Below the pieces are notes generated by a model. The model had not been told where the DNA came from and searched no databases. It was given only the letters and a program-made list of their open reading frames with translations. Positions 28,685 through 37,256 of a stretch of DNA of 64,000 nucleotides are shown piece after piece. Location: the NCBI GenBank assembly GCA_027484055.1, contig JAIXQH010000044.1, positions 1 through 64,000 on the forward strand. The letters are read 5' to 3'. The position numbers and the translations under genes were made by a program. Positions within the stretch are counted from its first letter, which is position 1. Every line of letters starts with the position of its first letter. This DNA comes from Verrucomicrobiaceae bacterium. GTDB lineage: Bacteria > Verrucomicrobiota > Verrucomicrobiia > Verrucomicrobiales > Akkermansiaceae.

Positions 28685-31600
28685 TTATTCTGAATAATGA
28701 TGATAGGCTGATATCTTTACCGGTCCGATCCAGCCCGAAGGTTTCAAGGGCATGTCCTTGTTCAAGATCGTTTCAATCGGCGAGGTCGTCCAAAGGCTCT
28801 TGATTTTCCCACCCTGCCTCAAATCACCAATGAACCGGTTTCTGCAGACGTTCGCCACGGTGACTTCCAGTTTGTTTACCTTTTGTAGAAGATGGCTCAC
28901 CTCAAACTCGGAATTGGGAATCCAGGCAAATCCCAGCGGCGTTCCATTCAAGCGCACTTCCGCCGTGGCGCTCAGATCCCCCAGATTGAGTTCGATGGAT
29001 TTGCTGTTGGACTTAAAATCTTCCGGAACCGAAAACTCCAACGAATACTTGGCTTTTCCTGCAAAGTATTTGATCGCAGGATCATCAAAATCAGTCAGAG
29101 ATTTCAGACCACTAACTTTGATCGGGGAAATTGCCTCCTTCGCGATGGAGGCAAACTCGATGGTCGTTTTCACGCCTTGTAGATTGATCGATTTTGGTGC
29201 CGCCAAGTTGATCGAAATCAATCGCCCAGCACTCGTCTCACACGAATAGTCACCCGCGTGATCGCCTGCGAATTCAAATTTTCCATTCCGGCAAGTCACG
29301 CGAGGAATCGCATCGCCCTCGCTGCCATCTTGAATCTGCGGGAAGACTTGTCGCCCGGCCAAAGAGACTTTGTGGATGAATGGATCCACAGTTTGTTTTT
29401 TGAAGAGGAAAATTTTCGATTCGTAGGGCTTCAATGAGACCGGGATTCGGGTTTGTGTGTCCTCCTGTGAGTAGATGGCGGGCACTGAAACAGTGCCGCT
29501 TGAAGGGTCCCATATCTCTGGTGATTTCTCACTCACCCGGAAGAGAATTTCACGGTGCAATTGCTTGTTCTGCTGATTGAAAACGAAATAGACATCCATG
29601 TCTTCAATCTTCCGGTGAATATACATGACTTCCTTCGGATCACCACAATTCGTCGTCAAATCGGGGAGAATCTTCAATTGGTTCAGGACCTCACTCATCG
29701 ACTTGCCGGAGATCATCCTACCTTTTCCGTAACGGTTTCCGTCTAAATCACCCCAGACTTGATTAATCAGGCCTTTAAATTCCGCCTCACTGTTTTTAAT
29801 ATCGGACATCGATAACATTTCAAGTGGCTTGGGTCCATAGACCACGGCTCCTTCCTCAACCAACTTGGCGATCCGCCGCAACGTTGCCAGTTCCATCTTG
29901 GTGCTGTTTGGCAACATGAGAATCGGATAGCTTGGCTTGCCACCGAAAGAGATCCGACCATCAATCACCTTCGCTCGTTTTTCTAGCATCTCATAGTTAC
30001 ATGTACTGGCTTGGAACCCTAACGGCAAATCCTTGAGAAAACTCCGGGTGAAGTTCTGGTAAAGCTCGTCTCCGGCATAAAACATCACATCCACGACAGG
30101 ATATCCTTTCTGTAGCACATATTGGATTCTCGAATGATAGTTTAGCCAGTCCTGGGTAAACTCCCACCATGGATTGTTCCGGTTGAAATGCGCGCCGAAT
30201 TTCCCCAAAGTCATACCCGGCTTCTTGTCGAATGGTTGATGAACGAAGCTGTGAAGAATCAGTTGGTTAACCCCGGAGCAATACGACGCATCCCCGAAAG
30301 GCTTCAGGTCGAAAGGAGTTTCCGTATAGTGAGCTAAACTTGTGTAGGCCTCGGAACCGATCAGTTGCTTATCATGTGCAAGGGCGGAAGATGTCGGAAA
30401 CCCGAGCTTGGGTCTATCTTCCGGCTTGTAGGCTGGGAAGTTGTTCTCATCCTGCTCCGCCCAGAATTCAGTCATTGGGAAATCAATATACTGGTTCGCC
30501 TTCAGAGGTTCGAAAGGAGGGTAACCACCCCAGTTGTTATAGATAGCCTCGGCGTGCATTTCCATGCCGTTTTCATGACATAGCTCACTGAATCGCTTGT
30601 AGTAGTTCTGGTCGATGAGATCGGCAATAGTCTTGCGGAAATCATGGAGAAAGGCTTCTGATAGTTTTATACTACCAATCGTCTCGCCACATAGCACCGG
30701 CAGCCATGGCAGGATGCTGTAACCTCTTCGGTTTTTGAATTCTTCCGGAAACGTTTTTGACCATGTTTGGAACTCAGCCTCCCAACTGTCCATCAGAAAG
30801 AATTTGAGGGTATTTCCTTTATACTTACCCGCTGCTTCGACGAGCTTTTTCGCATAACTGTTAATGTGTAAATCCAGTGCGGAGGCATCCATTTTATCCG
30901 CCTCCAGTCCTCGCCCCTCCGTCGTTGGCGGGTCGTTCTTCATGCCCGTCGAGGTGTAGCCGAAACGAATCACTCGCCAATTCCCTACAGGTGCTTGCCA
31001 CTTGAGCGTGCCATCAGCCGCCATCGATCCCGTGAGGTCGATGATCGCCTTCTCATCAATGTTTTTGGCCATTGAAGCGGAACTCGGTTCAAACACTTTC
31101 TCACCAACATCAAAGACTGATGCGGTCTTTTCAAAGAACGACGCAATCCGAGGTAAAAAGAGCGGCTCTTCGTCACCTTTTAAAAGTTCGAGTTCCGCAA
31201 TCGGGTAGTCATCGAAGTATTTGAAGTTGTTTTTCGTGAATTCAATTCGATAGAACTTTTTCTTCGTGGGAGTGAATGCCTTAGAAGTTGACCGGTTCAC
31301 GCCGGTGATTTCGATGTCGGAGATTTTCTTAAACTCCTTTCCGTCGTCAGATGATGAAAGGGTGAATTCAACAGATACCTTTGCCATGTCATCCCAGCAG
31401 AATACGAGATGCGGCAACAATGCCAGTTGATCGGCATCAAAAATATTTTTAAATGAGAGGTCGATCACATCGCCTTTCCTCAAGTTGATCTTGGTCTTTG
31501 GATTGCCATCGCTCAAGACAGATCCAACCGAGACCCCATTCACCTTGATGTTTTCGATTCGTTCATGAAACCCGCTTTTTTGCCCCTCGAAGGGGTATGC

Positions 31601-32110
31601 AATCACGGCCACGTCACGGTAAAAGTTTTCCACTACAAGAGGTTGCGCCAAGGTAGCGCTCACTTCTTTCCCACCAGCGATGTCCGTGGTGCTCCACACA
31701 TACTGTTTCATTGACATCTCGGGCGTGATCCACGGGCCGCCGGTGGTGCCGTAGCCATCAATAGTTTGAGTCCCCATGGTGATCCCCAGCCGATTGGCCT
31801 CGGCCAAGGCCCACTGGAACAATTCAATCCACTCGGGCGAATTGAATTTGATTTTTTGGCCCTCTACCTCTCGTGGATAATTTTTGCCAATGTTGATGAT
31901 CGTCGTCTGCACGATCCCCTGCCGCTGCATCGACTCTAGGTCTTTGGTAATCCCATCCTTGGACACATTTCCGTCCATCCAGTGCCACCAGGTGTGCAGG
32001 CGCGTCGATTTCGGCGGCGTCTTGAATTCGGCGGACTTCAATTCAAATTGTGGAGCGGCGACAGCCAGCAACGACGAAACAAACAGAATAATGATGGATT
32101 GAATTTGCAT
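28685..32110 (-). CDS. Secreted GH106 alpha-L-rhamnosidase-like enzyme, copy 2
   Basis: An 1141-residue secreted enzyme beginning MQIQSIIILFVSSLLAVAAP. GH106 landmarks are LHTWWHWMDGNVSKDGITKD, GTQTIDGYGTTGGPW, KFFLMDSWEAEFQTWSKTFP, NGMEMHAEAIYNNWGG and a C-terminal sugar-binding module (ATAEVRLNGTPLGFAWIPN). A middle insertion (about 200-320) resembles a carbohydrate-binding F5/8-type domain. The ATG at 32110 gives a clean signal peptide; a TTG two codons earlier is less likely. It is the first gene of the long GH106-GH43-GH106-GH42-kinase-regulator run, and the palindrome at 32200 lies 89 bp upstream. Confidence 0.86.
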   Translation of the reverse strand: MQIQSIIILFVSSLLAVAAPQFELKSAEFKTPPKSTRLHTWWHWMDGNVSKDGITKDLESMQRQGIVQTTIINIGKNYPREVEGQKIKFNSPEWIELFQWALAEANRLGITMGTQTIDGYGTTGGPWITPEMSMKQYVWSTTDIAGGKEVSATLAQPLVVENFYRDVAVIAYPFEGQKSGFHERIENIKVNGVSVGSVLSDGNPKTKINLRKGDVIDLSFKNIFDADQLALLPHLVFCWDDMAKVSVEFTLSSSDDGKEFKKISDIEITGVNRSTSKAFTPTKKKFYRIEFTKNNFKYFDDYPIAELELLKGDEEPLFLPRIASFFEKTASVFDVGEKVFEPSSASMAKNIDEKAIIDLTGSMAADGTLKWQAPVGNWRVIRFGYTSTGMKNDPPTTEGRGLEADKMDASALDLHINSYAKKLVEAAGKYKGNTLKFFLMDSWEAEFQTWSKTFPEEFKNRRGYSILPWLPVLCGETIGSIKLSEAFLHDFRKTIADLIDQNYYKRFSELCHENGMEMHAEAIYNNWGGYPPFEPLKANQYIDFPMTEFWAEQDENNFPAYKPEDRPKLGFPTSSALAHDKQLIGSEAYTSLAHYTETPFDLKPFGDASYCSGVNQLILHSFVHQPFDKKPGMTLGKFGAHFNRNNPWWEFTQDWLNYHSRIQYVLQKGYPVVDVMFYAGDELYQNFTRSFLKDLPLGFQASTCNYEMLEKRAKVIDGRISFGGKPSYPILMLPNSTKMELATLRRIAKLVEEGAVVYGPKPLEMLSMSDIKNSEAEFKGLINQVWGDLDGNRYGKGRMISGKSMSEVLNQLKILPDLTTNCGDPKEVMYIHRKIEDMDVYFVFNQQNKQLHREILFRVSEKSPEIWDPSSGTVSVPAIYSQEDTQTRIPVSLKPYESKIFLFKKQTVDPFIHKVSLAGRQVFPQIQDGSEGDAIPRVTCRNGKFEFAGDHAGDYSCETSAGRLISINLAAPKSINLQGVKTTIEFASIAKEAISPIKVSGLKSLTDFDDPAIKYFAGKAKYSLEFSVPEDFKSNSKSIELNLGDLSATAEVRLNGTPLGFAWIPNSEFEVSHLLQKVNKLEVTVANVCRNRFIGDLRQGGKIKSLWTTSPIETILNKDMPLKPSGWIGPVKISAYHHYSE

Positions 32111-32199
32111 CGGCAAGACAGGGCTTTGAAACGTAGCGGCGAGACCCGCTCGGCGACGATCAGGGAGTTAGAAGTTACTCTCCCTATATCATTGATTAT

Positions 32200-32217
32200 A
32201 TGGCCTGAACGGGCCAT
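32200..32217 (-). promoter_or_regulatory. ATGGCC palindromic operator, copy 4
   Basis: ATGGCCTGAACGGGCCAT followed by TTT, the same palindrome as at 5199 and 19173. It lies 89 bp upstream of the start of the leading GH106 gene. Its right edge touches the end of the recombinase remnant, so this is the outermost recognisable element of the glycan locus on this side. Confidence 0.7.
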
Positions 32218-32218
32218 T

Positions 32219-32729
32219 TTACCGACACGTTCGAATCATGAGGCGATACCCGGATGAAGTCGGCGATCCCGCAACGGTTGAGCACGCCGATCGTCGGGTT
32301 TCAGACGCCTTGAACCATATGGCTGGGGGATCGAGCGCGTTGATGTGCTCAGATTGAAAGAAATGTCGGAGTCCTGAGAATTTGTCGGAAGTTCCTTGGT
32401 GAGAGTTGGCCACCATACTGCGTCCGAGGAACGAACGGATGATGTCGTCAATCGGACATTTGATCTTGATCACCCCGTAGTCAGCACCTTGCGTGGGCAC
32501 CTTCGCCACAAGTGACTTAAACTTCTCCATAACGCCGAGGATTTTCCCGGCAACTTCGATTCCCCCCATCTTTTCGAGGTCGATGAGCAGGTCCACCTTA
32601 CGCGCCAACGACCGGGCGATTTCCTCGATGTCGGTGCCAAGACTGGCGCGGACGAGTTTAGCCCCCCGGGCACGGGTGGCAGGACAGACAGAAATTCTGG
32701 GTGTCGGGTCGGCGGTGGATGCTTGCCAT
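32219..32729 (-). pseudogene. Truncated tyrosine recombinase (integrase) remnant
   Basis: The minus strand from an ATG at 32729 reads MASIHRRPDTQNFCLSC, an integrase-type start. After a frameshift it reads GAKLVRASLGTDIEEIARSL, RKVDLLIDLEKMGG and KILGVMEKFKSLVAKV. Then comes a core-binding (SAM-like) segment, PIDDIIRSFLGRSMVANSHQ followed by TSDKFSGLRHFFQSEHINAL. This is the order of the N-terminal arm and core-binding domains of phage-type integrases. The catalytic domain with its R-H-R-Y residues is missing. The remnant points away from the tRNA-fMet gene 210 bp to its right, the usual arrangement for an island integrase next to its attachment tRNA. Confidence 0.5.
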
Positions 32730-32940
32730 GATTAGCATCGGTTGTCACAAGCACCGAAATCCGTCGAATTTGCGTCCGACCCGTAGTCTTCTTCTTTAGC
32801 GACCGAATTCATAAACATGCCCCGACGTCATGACGAACGGGAGAAATGGTTCACGGTTTCCGACCTACTTTGTTCACGGCGGTAAAATCGCCACTTCCGG
32901 AACCCCCGCAAAACCAAGCATCAAAATACTGAGGGTCAAA

Positions 32941-33017
<77 letters not shown>

Positions 33018-33125
33018 ATTTTAACCATGCGCCTTTCGGCGCGGGGCGGAAACCTAGGACGAGGGGGATGTCGTTGCAAGGGAAATTTTGCTTTGCTGCG
33101 AAATCTGTGTTTCTCTGGCGGCGAG

Positions 33126-34007
33126 ATGACGGCAAATGCGGTGGCGACTACGATTTCGACAGGGGAGTGGAGGGCGCTTGAGGCTCAGCACCGTGCCCGG
33201 GCAGAAGGTCACACGCTTGCGACGCGACGGCGGCGGGATGCGGGGGTGCCACATCCGGTGGAGGACTTTTTATTTCAGTATTACCCGTATTCCTTTGCTT
33301 TGCTAGAGCGGTGGCAGCCGGGTGTGGGGCTGGGCTTGGAGTGGGAGGATGGGGTGCTGTTTCCGGAGGGATTTTCGGAGCGCTATTACTCTTGGGTGGA
33401 TGGTGCGATTTTTGCGGATTCAAACCGGCTCACGGACAAAGAGCGGGAGCGCTTGAGGTGGATTCAGGACTTGCTGGTGGCAACTCAAGAGCGGGCTCCG
33501 AACTTCGCCTGTCATGGACTCCATGAGTGGGCGATGGTTTACCAAGGGGCTGAGGTGCGTCATGCGGAGACGACGCCGCTGCGTTTGCCACAGGCGGAAA
33601 TCGACGAGGTGGTGAGGTCGCGTGCCATTTGTTGCTCTCACTACGATGCGTTTCGTTTTTTCACGACGGAATCGCGACCGATGAACCGTTTGCAGCCGAC
33701 CTTGGAGTCACGCATGAGCTTGGAGCAACCGGGCTGTGTCCATGCGACGATGGATTTGTATAAATGGGCGGCGAAGTCGATGCCGTGGGTGGGCACGGAG
33801 TTGTTGCTGGATTGTTTCGAGCTGGCTTTGGAGCTGCGCGATCTCGATATGCGGGCGAGTCCTTATGATTTGAGAGCTTGGGGGCGAGAGCCGATCCGCA
33901 TCGAGACGCCGGAGGGGCGTCGCGACTATGAGCTGGAGCAGCGGCGGCTTTCCGCACAGGGAAGTGTGCTGCGTGGGCGGCTGATCCTAGCGCTGGGGAA
34001 AATTTGA
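33126..34007 (+). CDS. Conserved protein, often annotated as 3-methyladenine DNA glycosylase
   Basis: A 293-residue soluble protein. From memory, RRRRDAGVPHPVEDFLFQYY and the following RWQPGVGLGLE resemble a conserved family in Actinobacteria and Verrucomicrobiota labelled 3-methyladenine DNA glycosylase. It shows no helix-hairpin-helix and none of the catalytic motifs of AlkA, Tag or AAG glycosylases, so that label should be treated as unproven. I use the ATG at 33126 because conservation starts near HRARAEGH and the upstream extension to 33027 overlaps the tRNA flank. It is convergent with nadK (5-bp gap). Confidence 0.6.
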   Translation: MTANAVATTISTGEWRALEAQHRARAEGHTLATRRRRDAGVPHPVEDFLFQYYPYSFALLERWQPGVGLGLEWEDGVLFPEGFSERYYSWVDGAIFADSNRLTDKERERLRWIQDLLVATQERAPNFACHGLHEWAMVYQGAEVRHAETTPLRLPQAEIDEVVRSRAICCSHYDAFRFFTTESRPMNRLQPTLESRMSLEQPGCVHATMDLYKWAAKSMPWVGTELLLDCFELALELRDLDMRASPYDLRAWGREPIRIETPEGRRDYELEQRRLSAQGSVLRGRLILALGKI

Positions 34008-34012
34008 ACGGG

Positions 34013-34867
34013 TCAAACGCCCTGCCAGCGGAGTTTCTGGCGCAGCGCCTCATAAAAGGAACGGTCTTCGAGGCGCAGGAGGTGGAATGAGCGGGTGGCT
34101 TTTTTCACCTCAATGCAGTCGCCGGGTTCGATGCGGACGCTGTCTCTTCCGTCCACGGTGAAGAGCATAGGGCCGTGTTCGCGGTCTTCTGAGGAGAGCT
34201 GGACGGTGGCGTCGTCTGAGACAATGAGCGAGCGCTGGCTCAGGCTGTGAGGGCAGATGGGAGTGATGACGAAGGCGCTGGCATCTGGGGCGATGAGTGG
34301 CCCGCCGGCGGATAGTGAGTAAGCGGTGGAGCCGGTGGGGGTGGCGACGATGAGGCCGTCGGCACGGTAGTCGTTGAGCAGCTCGCCATTGATTTGTGCA
34401 CGGAGAGAAACCAATCGCCCGGTATCTCCACGAGTCAGGGTGACTTCATTGAGGGCAATGAAGGACTCCGCCTCTTTTCCGGGGCGGTGGACGGTTGCTT
34501 CGAGTAAGGTGCGGACGCTGGTGCTGTAGCGGCCTTGGGCAAGTGAGTTGGCGAAGAGATCCAGCTCGTCATCGGTGCAGCTGGTAAGAAATCCAAGGGT
34601 GCCGATATTGATACCGGCGACGGGTTTTTCAAAGTTTCCCAGCTGGGACAAGGCATGGAGCATAGTGCCATCGCCACCGAGCACGGCGGCGACATCCACG
34701 TGGTGGGAAAAATCCGCAGCGGAAATGCCATCCGCGACGCCTGCGAGCGTGGCAGACTCCACGTCAAGCACCGGGGTGCAGCCTTGTGATTTCAAGGCGG
34801 CGATGAGTGCGTGGAGCGTGGAAAGGGAGCCTAGTTTAAGTGGGTTTACGAGGATTCCGACATTCAC
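34013..34867 (-). CDS. nadK: NAD kinase
   Basis: Phosphorylates NAD+ to NADP+. The ATP-NAD kinase fold is clear. It begins VGILVNP, has the GGDGTMLHAL loop, the GINIGTLGFL strand, FIALNEVTL (the NE/D motif), and the diagnostic TPTGSTAYSLSAGGPLIAP loop. I suggest the GTG at 34867, which places the protein start at the first beta strand (284 residues). An in-frame TTG at 34930, directly next to the stop of the upstream LOG-like gene, would add 21 residues. Neither has a strong ribosome-binding site. It is co-directional with the LOG-like gene. Confidence 0.95.
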   Translation of the reverse strand: MNVGILVNPLKLGSLSTLHALIAALKSQGCTPVLDVESATLAGVADGISAADFSHHVDVAAVLGGDGTMLHALSQLGNFEKPVAGINIGTLGFLTSCTDDELDLFANSLAQGRYSTSVRTLLEATVHRPGKEAESFIALNEVTLTRGDTGRLVSLRAQINGELLNDYRADGLIVATPTGSTAYSLSAGGPLIAPDASAFVITPICPHSLSQRSLIVSDDATVQLSSEDREHGPMLFTVDGRDSVRIEPGDCIEVKKATRSFHLLRLEDRSFYEALRQKLRWQGV

Positions 34868-34930
34868 AATCAAAGAGCTAACAAATGATTTGCCCGGATG
34901 GCAAGCCGTAGAAAGGCTTGGATTTGACAA

Positions 34931-36004
34931 CTAGACTGTGGTCGTCTGCGGAGTGTGAATGAGCTTCTGGATGGTGGGTATGATGTCGTGAAGTTCTTCG
35001 ACGACGATGAATTCGCCATCGTAGCACCAGGTACTGAGGAGTTGGATGAGAGGCGTCCAGAAGGATTTTCCTTGGGCGTCTTTCCGGTCAAAGACGATGA
35101 CTGGCTTGCCGGTCATGGTGGGATGGCCTTGGTGTTTGAAAATCATGAGGGCGATCATTTCTTGGACGGTGCCCGAGCCGCCAGGGAAGATGACGAAGGC
35201 GTCTGAGCGCTCGATCATGATTTCCATGCGAGTGTAGATATCTGGCTTGAGCCAGAAGCTGGAGAGCCCTACGGGAAGCCCTTCCAGCTCAATGATGTGG
35301 GGGACATTCGAGCCACCGGTCCAGCCGCCGGCATCGACGGAGCCGCGGACGACTTCGCCCATGATGCCGGAGTTTCCTGCTCCAGAGACGCAGCCGAGGT
35401 GATTTTCTGCGAGAAGTTTGCCGAAATCATAGCCGTCGCTAAGATAGGCAGGGTCTTCGATGGAGGCGGAGCAAAACACGCAGACGCTGCCTTGATGATC
35501 GGCGGGGAGAGGTGTTTCAAAGGATTCGACGGTGTTGGTGCCGATTTTTTCGCGGCCTACGTCAGGAATCCCCACACGGCGGCTGGTTTCGAGGAGCTCA
35601 AGCACCGCTTCCGGGGACTCGGCGCAGAGCAGGTAGTCGCGGTGGTTTTGCTTGACCGTGCCGAGGCCGTTGAGATGTGCGAGCAGGGCGAAGAGGGCAT
35701 TCCACGAACCGTCAGAATTGAGTAGGACGGTGGGCTTGCCGGAGAGATTTACGTCGAGGGTCTGGTAACCCACAAAGACGGAAACGGCTTTAAACAGGTC
35801 TTCGAGTGTGGCTCCTGGGGTGAAGACGAATGCGTCGGACTCGATGATTTTTCGCTCGATATTCGAAAGTGAGATACGTTGGTCACCGTTGGAGTTGTAA
35901 ATGTCCCAGCCTTTGCTGAAGAGGCTGTAAAGGAGGCGAGCGCGGATCTCGCGGTTGGGGTCTTTTTCACCGCGAACGGTGCCGGCTAGGCGAACTTTTG
36001 GCAT
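34931..36004 (-). CDS. Two-domain LOG-family (TIGR00730-like) protein
   Basis: A 357-residue protein with two Rossmann-type halves. The C-terminal half (about 170-350) is a recognisable LOG/lysine-decarboxylase-like domain: VCVFCSAS, GCVSGAGNSGIMGEV and the PGGSGTVQEM motif that binds the nucleotide phosphate, after FWLKPDIYTRMEIMIERSDA. The N-terminal half (about 1-150) repeats the plan in degenerate form: FVFTPGATLEDLFKA aligns with the FPGGSGTVQEM region but lacks the PGGxGT catalytic loop. LOG enzymes remove ribose phosphate from cytokinin or purine nucleotides. The active half could act as a nucleotide 5'-monophosphate phosphoribohydrolase. The gene runs directly into nadK. Confidence 0.8.
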   Translation of the reverse strand: MPKVRLAGTVRGEKDPNREIRARLLYSLFSKGWDIYNSNGDQRISLSNIERKIIESDAFVFTPGATLEDLFKAVSVFVGYQTLDVNLSGKPTVLLNSDGSWNALFALLAHLNGLGTVKQNHRDYLLCAESPEAVLELLETSRRVGIPDVGREKIGTNTVESFETPLPADHQGSVCVFCSASIEDPAYLSDGYDFGKLLAENHLGCVSGAGNSGIMGEVVRGSVDAGGWTGGSNVPHIIELEGLPVGLSSFWLKPDIYTRMEIMIERSDAFVIFPGGSGTVQEMIALMIFKHQGHPTMTGKPVIVFDRKDAQGKSFWTPLIQLLSTWCYDGEFIVVEELHDIIPTIQKLIHTPQTTTV

Positions 36005-36097
36005 GATTGTTATATGGTGGGGTGGTATTAAGGCACTTTCCGTGCCGATGTGAAATTTTTATCTGCTGAGCGGCCTGAGATCTGCATAATGAGACTC

Positions 36098-36538
36098 ATG
36101 GATGAATTCATGCAAGCAGCACTTGATGAGGCGCGACTAGGATTGGCAGAGGGAGGAATCCCGATCGGCAGTGTTTTGGTGCATCAAGGAAAAATCATTG
36201 GGCGAGGGCACAATCGCCGGGTTCAGAAAGGCAGTACCACGCTCCACGGAGAAATGGATGCCTTGGAAAATGCCGGGCGCCAGACCGCGCAAGTTTACCG
36301 GGAATGCACGATTTACACGACGCTTTCCCCCTGCCCGATGTGCAGTGGCGCGATTTTGCTGTATGGGATACCGAAGGTGGTGATTGGGGAAAATCAGACA
36401 TTTTTAGGCGATGAGGCCCATTTGTGCTCCCGTGGCGTCGAGCTTGAACTGGTGAACTCCTCTGAGTGCGTCGAGCTGATGACCCAGTTTATCCGCGACA
36501 AGCCTGAGCTGTGGAATGAAGACATCGGCGAACCTTGA
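36098..36538 (+). CDS. Cytosine deaminase, yeast (Fcy1) type
   Basis: A 146-residue zinc deaminase of the CDA fold. It has the zinc and catalytic residues His50 and Glu52 (HGEMDALENAG) and Cys79/Cys82 (TTLSPCPMCSGAI). The stretch YGIPKVVIGENQTFLGDE and the end QFIRDKPELWNEDIGEP match the fungal small cytosine deaminase closely, unlike bacterial CodA, which is an unrelated amidohydrolase, and unlike guanine deaminase or TadA. Predicted reaction: cytosine to uracil. The ATG at 36098 gives MDEFMQAALDEARLGL, the normal family start; ATG 36089 would add three residues. It is divergent from the LOG-like gene. Confidence 0.82.
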   Translation: MDEFMQAALDEARLGLAEGGIPIGSVLVHQGKIIGRGHNRRVQKGSTTLHGEMDALENAGRQTAQVYRECTIYTTLSPCPMCSGAILLYGIPKVVIGENQTFLGDEAHLCSRGVELELVNSSECVELMTQFIRDKPELWNEDIGEP

Positions 36539-36561
36539 TGTTCTGATATCGACATTCCTAA

Positions 36562-36581
36562 GGTGAGCTTCCAAGCTCACC
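36562..36581 (+). other. Hairpin just upstream of ompH-like start
   Basis: GGTGAGCTT-CC-AAGCTCACC is a perfect nine-base inverted repeat with a two-base loop, ending 7 bases before the ATG at 36589. It has no T-run, so it is not a classical terminator for the deaminase gene. Its position suggests an influence on translation initiation of the chaperone gene. Confidence 0.4.
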
Positions 36582-36588
36582 ACAGCGC

Positions 36589-37233
36589 ATGAAAATTTCC
36601 CAAGTCATCTACCTGACGTCCTTTTTTGCATCTGTCATGACGGCAAGGGCCGAGCCGAACTTCGCCTTGGTTAAAGTTCGGCAAATTTACGATCAGCTTC
36701 CTTCGACAGCTGTGTTGGAGCAAGAAATCAGTGCCGATCGTAACAACATCATGAAGGACCAGCGTGCTGAGCAACTGCGGACCATGATCAATGATTTACA
36801 AGTTCTGCAAGTGCAGCTCACGGATACGAAGAAGCCTCTGGATCAAGATACCAACCGAAAGGTTGCTCGAAACTACGAGATCAAGCGGATGGAGGCTCAA
36901 AACATCAAACAGGAGTTTGAAACCTTCCGGGCTGAGCAGGAAAAAAAGATCAACCAAAAGCTGGTAACTTCGATGAAAGCGTCGCTTGCCCGCATTCTTG
37001 AAACCTCCCAGACCGTCGCGAAGGGTCATGGAATCGAGCTTGTGTTCGATAGCTCAGGTGCGACGAATACCGGTGTTGGATTTATCTTGTACAGTAAGGA
37101 CTCACCGGATCTTACGGAAGAAGTGAAAACCGAGTTGATGAAGACGGAACCACCGATGCCCGTGAAAAAAACGGAGTCCGCCCCTGCATCTGAACCTGCT
37201 GTGGAGACGTCCAATTCAGCGCCGAATCAATAA
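36589..37233 (+). CDS. OmpH/Skp-family periplasmic chaperone
   Basis: A 214-residue protein with a signal peptide (MKISQVIYLTSFFASVMTARA). A short beta element (FALVKVRQIYDQLPS) is followed by a long coiled coil (about 45-125, rich in E, Q, K) and the closing strand KGHGIELVFDSSGATNTGVG. This is the OmpH fold, a trimeric periplasmic holdase for outer-membrane proteins on their way to BamA. The last 35 residues are a proline/glutamate-rich tail. It is followed after 23 bp by a membrane-anchored coiled-coil protein gene. BamA itself is 6 kb away and not adjacent as in many genomes. Confidence 0.85.
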   Translation: MKISQVIYLTSFFASVMTARAEPNFALVKVRQIYDQLPSTAVLEQEISADRNNIMKDQRAEQLRTMINDLQVLQVQLTDTKKPLDQDTNRKVARNYEIKRMEAQNIKQEFETFRAEQEKKINQKLVTSMKASLARILETSQTVAKGHGIELVFDSSGATNTGVGFILYSKDSPDLTEEVKTELMKTEPPMPVKKTESAPASEPAVETSNSAPNQ

Positions 37234-37256
37234 TCACTTTCCAGCCAACTCACTCC

